DNA of 64,000 nt, from the NCBI GenBank assembly GCA_026261815.1, contig JAMPIT010000539.1, positions 5,286,501 to 5,350,500 on the forward strand. Direction: 5' to 3'. Source of the DNA: Monarcha castaneiventris obscurior. Taxonomy: Eukaryota; Chordata; Aves; Passeriformes; Monarchidae. The position numbers and the translations under genes were made by a program. The notes under the pieces are model-generated. The model made no database searches. It was given only the letters and a program-made list of their open reading frames with translations, and had not been told where the DNA came from. Shown here piece by piece: positions 53,645 through 64,000 of the stretch. Position 1 is the first letter of the stretch. The number at the start of each line of letters is the position of its first letter.

Positions 53645-54212
53645 TGTACTGGTTTTGTCTGGCATAGAGTTCATTTACTTCATAGTAGCTTGTATGATGT
53701 TTCAGTGTGGTTTCAGTGCTGTCATTTCAGTGTGACTAAAACAGCTTTGGTTTTAGCTGTCACTGGGCAGAGCTTACCCAGAGCCAAGGCCCTTCCTGCT
53801 CCTCACCCACCCCACCAGTGAGAGGCACTGGGAGGGGACACAGCCAGGACAGCTGACCCCAAGTGACCCAGGGGATGTCCCAGACCCTGTGGATCACTCT
53901 CAGCATATAAAGCTGTGGAGAAGGAGGAAGGAGGGACATTCAGAGTGATGGTGTTTGTCTTCCCAAGTCACTGCTATGTGTGATGGAGCCCTGCTGTCCC
54001 AAAAATGCCTGAACACTCATTTGCCCATGGGAAGTAGTGAATTAGCTCCTCTTTTGGCTTGCTCACGCATACAGCTTTTGCTTTACCTATTAAACTGTCA
54101 TTATCTCAACCCACCAGTTTTCTCACTTTTGCAGTTCTGATTTGCTTCCCCATCCCACTGTGGGGGAGTGAGTGGCTGAGAGGGGCTCAGCTGCCTCCCG
54201 GGGTAACCTGCA
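53645..54212 (+). mobile_element. Solo ERV long terminal repeat, about 570 bases
   Basis: The segment starts TGTACTGGTTTTG and ends near GGGGTAACCTGCA, consistent with TG...CA LTR termini. It has a U3 with a GGGAGGGGACACAGCC block, a TATAAA box (53906-53911), a GAGTGATGG/TGTGATGGAGCC stretch, an ATTAAA poly(A) signal (54089-54094) and a U5 ending in GGGGGAGTGAGTGGCTGAG. I recognise the overall order as an LTR type widespread in bird genomes, probably of the ERV3/ERVL group, although the class is from memory. No internal retroviral sequence and no partner LTR is present, so it is a product of LTR-LTR recombination. It is visibly diverged, and no clear 5-base target duplication survives. Open frames at 53955-54292 are shadows. 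Confidence 0.87.
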
Positions 54213-57200
54213 ATAGCATGTCCTTAGGTGTCTCTGAAAACCAGTTATTTTCTATATCTTCTTCTGTTAAAAAGGCTGAAGACAGCCAGTAGTCTAACCA
54301 TTTATCCTTTGGTTGTCTGTAGAGTTATAACAATATAGATGGCATAATTCGGTGTCAAAAAAATCTAAAAATATTTGACCTTCCATTATATCATGCTTAA
54401 AAAAAAAAAACAAAACCCTAAACATGCTTAATCGAATATTTCATTCTCTTGCCTTTCCAACCAATATTCCTTAAAAAGCTGGCTCAAGCACACAGATGCT
54501 TAAAGGTGCATTTCTAGTCTCCAGGATATTTTAGAATGACACTGTATATTCTGCTGTACTAGAAATATTTCTCTGGTGAAGTTCTTTCCCATTTGCCAGG
54601 AAAGGTAAAACCATATTCAACATGAAAGTTAAATTTATTTTTTATTTATCTTCCCTTTTGGAGTTGTCCAAAGTGTCCAGAAAGATTCAGAGGAAAAATA
54701 AAGTCTTGATAAAGACCTAGTACAAAATACCAGCAAGATGGGGTCACTAATATTTGCTGTGAAGGGCAGGGGGGAGAGAAGGATAAAATGTGGCTATTCT
54801 TGGGAGTAAAACAAGCCACAAAATGAATGTAAATGAAGAAAATGATAAAGCTTGATCTAATTTGTCTGGTGACCTTTAATTTTTTAATGTTATGTGTGTA
54901 TGGAATATGCCTGGCTATTGATCTCTCCATTAGCTAGTCTTGAGCAAGTGGTATATACATTATTTATTAATTTCCACTTTCCTTTATGTTTCTAGGAATT
55001 CAGATCTTTGGAAGAAAAAATTGCTCTCCATCTTCATAGCAAAGTGAGAAGTGATCAGTAAATATTTTGGGGATAGAATTTTTTTTTTTGGCAACTTAAT
55101 TTAAGCAAACTTCATCCTTAAACTTTTAATTTCTTTCTACAAGAAAGAACAATGCTGAAATACATAAGAAGAGAGGCTGTCCTGGAAAAATGAGAAAGAG
55201 TGTGCAAAAAATAACTATACCCAGATGAATCCAGTGTGCCCTGTTTGGCATAAAACATAGGAGAAACACAAAGAAGATCTCAATACTTTGCTTCTACTTT
55301 TTTGAAAGGAAATAAAATCCTAATGAAATAGAACTTGTGTTTGGGTGGTGGTTTTTGCTTGTCTGTTTGTTTTCCTTCACTTAAATAGCTCTTTTCATTA
55401 AAATACTTGTATTTGTTCAGGTGTAAAGCCCAGGTGTGTATCCTTGTTCATGTTAAACTAGAGGATCCAGTGGTTCTGTCTGTCCTTAATATTTGTCAAT
55501 GCAGGAAAGGCAACACTCTCTCTTTTGCAGTGCAGGGAGACAAGGGTGGATTTCTTTACCTCAGTGGCTGGCTGCTGGAAAATTAAAAGTCTGTTGTAGC
55601 CTAACATAGATAAAGAGACACCAAAATGAGATATTTATTCTCTGGTTTTATTTTCATGGCATTTAGGTCTTATCTAGAACTGTTCTCTGTAGGAGAATAC
55701 AATAGTAGTATTAATTGCATGCTTTACTAATGAGGTGGTGACACCTGCAACCACCACGGAGAGCTCCACTCACAACACCCAGGGTTGGGCTTGTTAGCAC
55801 ACGGTGTTCAAAAGTGCCTCAGAGAGCTTCTGAAGGAAAACAATTCATCAGCTGTGCAGGCATTTGCAAGGTCTTTCTCCCAGGCACAGGGGCAAACACA
55901 GGAACAAGCATTAAAGTGCTGGGCTGCCTCTGGCCATGTTAACATGGGCAGGAGGTGCTGATGCTGGGATGGAAGGAGCAAAGAGGCAGGAGGGGTCATG
56001 TCAGAAACATCTCAGACAGACAATGCAACCTTTTCACTGTTGCTGTGGAGGGAGCACCACACCAGCTGCTCTAAGTGTCCAAACCGTCTCTGACAGCCCT
56101 TCTCATGTCCTCCCTGCACTGCACTGTTCTAGTTTTTTGGGATGAAGCCCACTGTATTGAAGCAGGTATTTTCTGAAAACCTCAGGACTTCCAGCAAGGC
56201 TCTGCCTGATGTTCTTCATGTTCCCAAACATTCATACTACAGAGGAAGAGAGAAAAATTGCAGACAACCCTGCTTTGCAGACAAAAAATTTACATTTAGT
56301 GACAGGAGTTGGTTTGCAAAGCTGCAGAGGGTCATACAGCAACATATCAGTGATGTCCACACAGGCTATTGCTTGTATCCAACAACCAGCAGAACTTTGT
56401 TTTATTCAAAATGATTTATTGGAAACTTGAAACCAGCTGTATGGTGAGAGCTGTGGCTACAGTTACTGTATTACAAGCACTTAAAATACATCTTCTTGCT
56501 TAAAAAGCTTTTTATCCTTTAGGCTAGACAGTTTAATAAACCAAATAAGAAACCAAAGGCAAACATACAGTAATAAAGCAAGACATAATATACCAAATCA
56601 AATCTAATAAACCAAAGTCAAACCTAAATACAGGAAGGGTATTTACATGTAGAGATATTTCCTGGTGCAGGAAATTTCTGTAAACCAGAAATTCGGTAAT
56701 ATTTTCACACAAATTATTTTTCACAAATTATTTTTCTTGGTCAGCGCTGTAATTCCTTGGAGTCTTTTCAGCTGTGGATGTTGCAGAGGACTTCTAAAAC
56801 TAAGACAACCTCAGAGTAAATTGGTGGAAGACAGTTCAAAGAGTAGCATGTAGGGTGACATTTCCTGTGTTACATCTCACTTAATGAAGCCTGCAAATGC
56901 AGTCAGAAAGACCTTTTAAATTCGATTTCATAATTTGGCTTAGAACCTGAAATCAACTTACCTCCACAGAAATCAACAATCCTGTAACCACAGTAGTACA
57001 GAGCCCAGGAGTGGGTGAAAGTGTGTAGGCGGAAACAGAACATAATTTTATTCTGTTTTCTTGGTGCTGGTAATGTCATAAACATCCTGCCATTCTGATA
57101 TTATTGTGTTAATGTTAAAATATTTGGTTGATGCAAATAGGAGTCAAGATGTAATACTCTTTATATGGCATTGCCCAGAGCAAAGCAAGAACACCATGAC

Positions 57201-58430
57201 AACAAGTAGCCTGCAAGCTGTCATGTTATTTGTGTTCAGCCTGCAGAACAGCTTATAAAAAGTCATCAGCTGACAGTCATCCTGAACGTCAATAGTAATC
57301 GAGAGAGAAAGAATAGAAGAATAACAAATGGTGAACATGAAAAAAGCCAAAAAAGGTAGAATAAAACACCCCAGGAACAATACTTTTCCATACACTTTGA
57401 GTTTTCTTAAATGACAGTCATTTATTAAAAAATACAGCTTCTCGAGTAAAACCCATGAATGCAGCCACTTTAGCCTTCAGACATCACCATTCCCCCCATA
57501 GAGAACTTTACTAATAAAAGGTGACAGCGCACAAGAAACCTTTCTAAAATTTTACTGAACAAAACTGTCAAGCATTTATTAAATTGACAAAGATGACTAC
57601 AGGGATATGAAGAGATTTCTTCTGAAAGTACAAATATTACATATAAAAAATATCTGAGGAACTGTGAGCAGTAACACAGCATTTAAGAATATTGCCCATG
57701 GTGCTCTCAGGACCCTTATGGATATACCTCTTGTGATTAAGTCTCGCAGTATTTATTAATCTATTTTTCTTTATTGTAAAATCATCTTTCATTGTTTAGG
57801 ATTCTGGACTAGCTTATTGTTGTTTTGTCATCTACACAAGTAGTAAGTGACTATGAAGCAATGCATCTTTTTGTACTGGTGAACACGATCACACAGGTCA
57901 CTGCCCTGGGGAAATTCAGTTCCAGGAAACAAACAAGGAGCAAGAGTCCACATTTTACCGGGCTGGCTTAGTTTCAGTGGGACTATTTGTGAGAGCAAAG
58001 TGAGTGGGAATCGATCCTTTAACTGTCACTGTTTCATTTGAAATGTAAAGTGTGTGAAATAGTAGCCAGGTGTTTCAAAACCTGAATTTTTACACACAAC
58101 ACGCAATGACTAGCTTTTTCTAGATGAAGCAAAAATAAAAATGGTGATATGAAGCTAAGAAGACCTACAATTGGCATTTCTGGCTGTCCCAGGTTCTTCT
58201 GTATTCTTTGACACCTAACATATTAGGGAATGCAAAGATAAGCTACTGCTAGTGCAGATGCAAAGCAGTATTTTAGCACCTGCCTATGGAAAAATCAAAT
58301 TTATCAGAGAGAATGCTGGGCACCGGTAACACACATTGCTGATTTCCTTGAATGACACATGGGATCTAATAAACTACTTTTGCAGTGTGCTGCACCACTT
58401 TTCAAATACCAGGGAGCTGCAAACCTCAGC
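54213..58430. other. Unique AT-rich noncoding DNA
   Basis: No gene or repeat family was recognised. An A run lies at 54399-54410. The 55740-56150 part has a higher GC content and short open frames on both strands but no recognisable protein. The 56511-56640 part repeats an AATAAACCAAA-like unit. Confidence 0.45.
56708..56735 (+). repeat. Exact 14-base tandem duplication
   Basis: CACAAATTATTTTT is present twice in direct tandem without a spacer. Confidence 0.85.
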
Positions 58431-58615
58431 TCATAGTTGGCTTCATTAATGAGGTACCCCACTAAAAGTATGAGCAGCTCTGCTGACAGGCCATCTGTCT
58501 GCTGTCAGCCAGGAATCGATAGCCTGGCCCTCAACTGCATCAGCTGCACAGAAACTTCTTGAAGAATTCAGTGAGCAATCCCTAGAAAGTAAACTGCTTA
58601 ATTGTGCCTGTCTTA
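58431..58615. promoter_or_regulatory. Candidate regulatory block with inverted TGACAG sites
   Basis: A CATTAATG palindrome (58444-58451) is followed by inverted CTGACAG (58483-58489) and CTGTCAG (58502-58508) sites, the core bound by MEIS/TGIF-type TALE homeodomains, and then an ATCGAT with its CpG intact. The sequence is non-repetitive. Function is inferred. Confidence 0.27.
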
Positions 58616-59654
58616 GCTGCCACTGTAAGAAATTAACATCTCAATTTTCTCTAGGTGTTAAGAGAACAAATGGAAAAAACAACACCCCAAAACAAAACAA
58701 CCCAACCAAAAAAAGCGTTGATACATTATTCATGCCAGGGAAAGAGAGAGGCAGTGATGGAAAAAGCAAATAAACATATCATCAAGGGGAAGTTTCCTGC
58801 TTTTAGACCTAAACCTCTGCTTCTGAAGTTCATAGCATTCGTTCTTAAGAGTTTTCCAAAATATAAATTGTAGGTCATCTTGGGAAACACTGCATCAAGT
58901 GCTATTGATGTAATTATGAATCAGCGAGGAAAAGCAAAATTTTATTACTTCAGTACATAATTTTTGTTATATGTGAGTTTAGATGAAGGTTAACAGGAAT
59001 TAACGACCCAATTTGCTCTGATATTAGGGGACTTCAAAAAAATGAAAGCTGAGGATGTTCAAACAGAGGAAGAAACTGAACCTACACTGCATGGTTTTGG
59101 GTAAGAGCTCTAAACTTAAGGTTACTGTATAAGAGGATTGTCCTTCTGACATGAGGTTTGTACCATATTTTAGAAAGGAGACAAGGCCTTTTCTTGCAGG
59201 AGGACATTCCAGCTGTGCAGCCCTGCAGGTGATGACTTCCTGAGACTGATTAACTTCTCTCACCAGACAAGAGTAGCAGCATTCCCTTGTTATCTAGGTA
59301 AGCCAGTCTACTGCCTTTAAATGCCTTTAGAATTAGATTTCACTGCAAGACCCAGACAGCTCAAGCCAGCTGTGAGAGCATTCCTATACCTATTTGGGTT
59401 CAGCACTGATGAGCTGCATTGTGCAGGACAGGGACCAGAAATTAGGATTTCATTTACACTGCAAACCTGTCCATGCCACAGCCACAAGCAGGAGCTGCCA
59501 GTGCCTGTCTGGGCACCTCACAACACAACAGAGGGGAAATCATTTGGGCCACCAGCATGGGGAACTCTAACAAAGAGAAATTCTAGCTGCAAAGAACAGT
59601 CTGGCCTTTTCCTCTCATCTCCGAAAAATCTCACCTGAAATAAAATCAGTTTCA
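58616..59654. other. Noncoding DNA
   Basis: An A/C-rich low-complexity tract lies at about 58673-58715. The 59321-59638 part holds a 105-codon plus-strand frame with no recognisable domain. Confidence 0.45.
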
Positions 59655-59800
59655 TGGAATTTAATTTATCTGCTACAGAAGTATAAACAGCTGAGTCAAA
59701 CCTGCTGGCATTTGCAATATGAATGTTGATCCAATTATTGAGACTGACAGCTGCTAGTGCCTTGCTGTAATAATAAAATAACGACTTACCCAGGGCTTTT
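59655..59800. promoter_or_regulatory. Candidate regulatory block with two CAGCTG E-boxes
   Basis: Two CAGCTG E-boxes (59688-59693 and 59748-59753), the second overlapping a TGACAG site (59745-59750), occur with CCAATTATTGA, TTTAATTTA and ATTTGCAATATGAAT motifs in 146 bases of unique sequence. This mixture of bHLH, TALE and POU/SOX-like sites is typical of developmental enhancers. No comparison was possible. Confidence 0.3.
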
Positions 59801-61710
59801 TGAGAGCACCTTTCATTCCAGGCCATCCTCAAGCGTGCTGTGAACCCATACAGAAGCTATATATAGGAAGCACTTCACCCACCCGTGACAGGCAGCCACC
59901 TACGGATGAATCACTGGGCCTCCTCACAGCTCCCATCATCGGGACCCAGCAGAGCAGCACTCACAGGAAACAAGGATGGCAGAGTGCTGATCCTCAGCTC
60001 CCTCATGCCTGCTTTTCTGCACACTTATTCAGGCCCTACATCAAAGGGAAGGAGTTTGCAATTTTCTTTTCCCCTCTTTCATTATGCAACTGCCAGGCTA
60101 ATATTTATTCATTTATTATTAACAAACAAAAAAACAAACACGCAGAATATCTCCTGATCACATTTGGTTAGGTCACCAAGTTTCATCAACACTACTGTAA
60201 GTTTATGTATATGACCTCATCCTTAATATAGCTCATAGCTGTTAATGATTTTGCATATTAATTTGATAAGAAATATTTTATAACACAAACAAATAAAAAA
60301 GAAGCAAAAAAGCCACCTCTCTGTTACCAATGTCATCTCCAGAACTGTTGCTTTGACTTCTGCCGTCTCCCTCCACTTAGCCTGTGAAATATTAATCCTG
60401 TTGTGCTGTGGCATTTGTCAGCCTAGAGAGGGTACTTCTCCACTGCAATTACATTTGCGTCCCAGAGAAATAACGTCAGCTGTGAGGGTGAAGAAAAGCC
60501 CTGCCTGTGCTGTGCTGACAGGGGCTGGAGTGATGTTTCTTACTCCACTCAGCCCCAGAATATCCCCAGCACCTCCCCAATATCTTGACCCAGCAGGGGC
60601 CGGAGACACACAACTTGTCATCCTGCAGGAACCATCAAGGAATCCTACTGAAAGCCAAAGTCATCACTAGCAAGGGATTTATATTTTTTTAAACCTGAAA
60701 CAAGATTATATTCCATGTGGGAGCTGCAAAAAAAACTTGTGGAAGCAGCCTAGCCTTAACTTTAAAAATCAAATGCTTTACTAAGGAGATCTTTTAAACC
60801 TTGCAGAATTTTTACAAGCTACTGCATTTTTTTTATTCAGTTTTTCAGCACAGAGAAAGAGTCTCTTACATTTTTAATAGAAAAGGAAACCAAGAACAGG
60901 TTGAAAGTATATGCTGAGCACTGGGAACAGCTGCAATTCAATCCTTCTTTTGGCATATGCTAGCTCAAAGAGCGCTCATAATTTTCAAAGTGTTTTTTTC
61001 AGAAGAAACTGTTGCTGTTGGAGTCAAAAGACTGTTATTTAGAAATGTTTGGGGATTTTTCCCTAGTTCTGAAATTCAGCTTAATTTTCTGTGACTAAAA
61101 ATGCTACATTTGGAAAAAAACATGATCAGCTGCTGAATATTTTCTACTGCTTTCATCCAGCACTGTCCCATCTTGCAAACTATTCTTACTAGTCTTGTGT
61201 CATTATTTGCATTCAATTAGTAGTTGGAGTGAGTCAAGGAAGCAAACTGAGCTCAGTGTCTGCTGGGTTAGCAACATTCCTATTTGACTTGGTTAAGGAT
61301 TGAGTTTAGAGACTCTGAATTTACTTTCCAGTTCACAGTGCTGACTTTTTTATGGCAAAATTCTGTTAGAGGAATGAACCTCCCTGGAGAGTTTTCACGA
61401 ATGTACACACAGAGAACCTGACAGATCTTTTGGTCAAAAGAAGTAGGATGTAGATGTTTCCTACCCAACTCCTAAAATTTAGGAAAGAAATTTACATGCA
61501 CCCATCCACACCTCCACAAGGTGCTTTAGTCATGAATCTACTTTAACTGGTGATTTTGTTGTGTGGATCATTGTTTTGAGGAAATGGCAAATTATTTCTG
61601 ATCAATTATTTCTGATTGGGATTCATTAAGTTGGTGTGTACTGAGAGACTATTCCCCTGTCTAACGAGTCCTGTGCCAAACCTTGCTTAAGTAAAACCTA
61701 TGAGATGGCA
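59801..61710. other. Unique noncoding DNA
   Basis: Open frames up to 123 codons (59800-60171) are unremarkable. The 60200-60480 part contains TTTTGCATATTAAT, an octamer-like and homeodomain composite, and an AACGTCA half CRE. No repeat family was recognised. Confidence 0.45.
61590..61616 (+). repeat. Short tandem duplication, period 14
   Basis: AATTATTTCTGAT is present at 61590-61602 and 61604-61616. Confidence 0.8.
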
Positions 61711-61730
61711 GACACACACACACACACACA
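61711..61730. repeat. (CA)n microsatellite
   Basis: About nine uninterrupted CA units, short but pure. Confidence 0.95.
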
Positions 61731-64000
61731 TGACAGCTGATATTGTGTAGGATGCCTCAGATGGAAATTGTGTCAAAATTGGAGAGTTAACACAATAAGG
61801 TGTAAAATCACAGGCCATGACTTTATGTCTCACTCTTCTCACAGCTTTTTTTGTTCTAATTTAATTTCTTCCATGGCTTGCAGTAAAATATTGTACTTTA
61901 TTTCAGGTATGATCATTCCTAAGTTGGCAATCACTGCTGTGATCACAGAAGACAGTATAAATTCTTATACAATAGCCATAATGATTTAGAATAAGGTGGA
62001 GGTTTCTCACATTTACATGATTGCTTAAATACTTTTATGATGCTGTGTAGTAATTTCATTCCTTTTTATTTCTATTCTGTTTTGGCAAAATTAAAGTATA
62101 TGCTTTTTCAAAGTGTTATTAAAACACAAAGGAATAGGAGATTCATTTTGAATTTATATACTATCAATAGCCATAGTTGGATCTGGCAAGAGTTCTGACT
62201 TTAACCTAATGTTTGTTCACTAGCTATATTTTAATAGCTCCTCCGGGGTTCTGCTAGGGAGAAAGAGAAACCAATGTGTGTGTGTTCCATATTATAGATC
62301 TTTAATGGAGTCTAGATTGTTCATAGAGTTAGTTATATAATGTTAGAAAAGGTCATAATGAGTTTCTTAGCAAAATATATTTCACAGTAAACCACACCTT
62401 TAAGTTTTACAGATCTCAACTATAATTTTGTTATTATTTTAGTAACAATAATTATTTAATTGTAAAGTTTTGAATACGTGTGTTGCAGTTTTGTGTTCTA
62501 AACCAAAGAAAACTAGTGGAGACGATGCCTTTTGATGATAAACACTGACTGTTCAGCATTGACAGCATCTCAGAATTTCCTGCCAAGAGAGTTAAGCTGC
62601 TGGCTCAACTGCAGCTTTTCTTTTGAGCCTTTGGACAGATAAACACATAATCTTGGACCCATGAACGATCTGAGTAGTTAAACCTAAAATATTGACTTTC
62701 AAACCTACCACTTGTCATCTTGCTGGGGATTAATATAATTCCTCCAGGCACGAGAGACTCCCAAAGGTGCATCTGGCCCACTTGGTTGCAAAGTCATTGG
62801 CTCTCTCAGGCCCCGTGAGCAAAGAATTATTTTGGTATAGAGAGTGGAACAATTTTGGAAGTGAGAAAGGGGAATCTCATTGGAAATACCTCCTGCCTTG
62901 ATTTACAGGACACACTTGGTCAGGCCTTATTTCCTTAATTTTCTAATAGAAAGATATGAAGCCAAGTGAGTTTCCTGGCCTGAAAGAAAAACATTACTGT
63001 GACTCCTGACTGGATGGATGCACCATCCTCCAGTCCAAATTACAGGTCCATACAACTTACTTCTGCTCAACTGCTTTGGCTTTACTTCCTGGTTGCTCTC
63101 ACTTGCAGACTTTCCAAGGTTAAGTTATGCAAAGATGAGCTTATATCTTGGCATTGTCTTCTGGCTCTCTTTGTACCCATTTTCAAAATGAGAAGACTAT
63201 TTCTTCATTTTATAGGGCATATGGAGTGAGTGCCAAATAAACATGGAACTGGAAGGAGATGCTCCAAGGAGGTCTCAGTAGACTCAGAATATCCAGCCTC
63301 CTCCTCAAGAAGCAACGCTCCATCAAAGCTCTGGCAAACCTGGCTATGAGTCCTCCACTTTTCAACTCACTATTTCTAATTCATGGCAATGTCTTCTGAC
63401 ACTCTGGAAGCTCTGGAAAACTGGTAATTATTTCATATTGATTCATTTTCATTTCAAAAAGATCTGCTCAAATTCATACTGTTTCTCAAAAACTTATTAA
63501 TTTTAAACTATCATTTAAAAAAAAAATTGCTTCCATGGGAAACTTAAAAAACTACTTTTATCCTGAAATAAAAAATTGTTCAAAATATCCTAAATTCCCA
63601 TGAAACAAAATTGAATTTCAGCCAGTTTTGATCTAAACAGTAAAGCCTTTTCCAGCATCAGAGTCTAATTTTAAGGAGCTATTAAAATACTGAAGACTTG
63701 TTGTGATAAATATCAGCCTGCAGAGGGAATTTCAGTGGCAAAATTTTAATCTATCTTATAGAAATGCTCACAAGGTCATAGTAATTCTACTATAAATAGA
63801 AACACGAACAGTCTACCTCAGTTTTTATTTAACCTCAAGGTCCTTAAGGGTTCATGTGCCAAACAGCCCCATAGCAACTAACACCTGATTTTGCTAAATT
63901 GCTTCAAAATCAAGACACAATGAAGTAACCTCAAACAGCCATGAACTGATTTAAAGCCCAGTGTATCTCCACATTCTGCAGTTATCTCCTTCTGAATTAC
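61731..64000. other. Unique AT-rich noncoding DNA
   Basis: No gene, RNA or transposon was recognised up to the end of the window. An A run lies near 63517-63525. Open frames are at most 76 codons. Confidence 0.5.

Noticed and set aside
1..64000. Endogenous hepadna-, parvo- or bornavirus insertion, as known from some bird genomes
   Set aside because: No open or broken frame resembled proteins of these groups; a translated search would be needed to exclude short relics.
1..64000. CRISPR array, operon, tRNA or rRNA genes
   Set aside because: No regularly spaced repeats, no cloverleaf with A/B boxes and no rRNA-like sequence were noticed; the composition and repeats are vertebrate.

Overview
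The window reads as vertebrate, very probably avian and perhaps passerine, nuclear DNA with no recognisable protein-coding gene. It is AT-rich, poor in CpG, and closed by stop codons in all six frames at almost every scale. The bird assignment rests on the interspersed repeats: two CR1 LINE fragments (one bird-like and moderately diverged, one much older) and two solitary ERV long terminal repeats of types I recognise from bird genomes. There is no operon, ribosome binding site, CRISPR array or other prokaryotic organisation.

Layout. From 1 to 9.3 kb is unique noncoding DNA with one locally duplicated 62-base element (1937 and 3134). At 9.5-9.92 kb a minus-strand stretch looks like decayed coding sequence. 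From 10 to 19 kb is unique DNA with several homeodomain-motif-rich blocks and a short segment bounded by good splice signals (18175-18287). A solo LTR lies at about 19.76-20.19 kb, followed by a GC-rich patch. From 20.4 to 32.5 kb is unique DNA with two AT microsatellites. A truncated minus-strand CR1 with a broken reverse transcriptase motif occupies 32.52-33.45 kb. From 33.4 to 48.7 kb is unique DNA carrying a pair of direct repeats, about 92% identical, 3.6 kb apart (40.87 and 44.49 kb). An ancient CR1 lies at 48.72-49.53 kb and a second solo LTR at 53.65-54.21 kb. The last 10 kb is unique DNA with motif-dense blocks near 58.5 and 59.7 kb.

Interpretation. The likeliest setting is a gene desert or a very large intron. 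I did not find a convincing undescribed system. The points most worth testing are the 40.87/44.49 kb direct repeat pair, the splice-bounded segment at 18.2 kb, the broken reading frame at 9.5-9.9 kb and the candidate regulatory blocks. Conservation cannot be seen from one sequence, so regulatory calls are inference from composition and motifs only.
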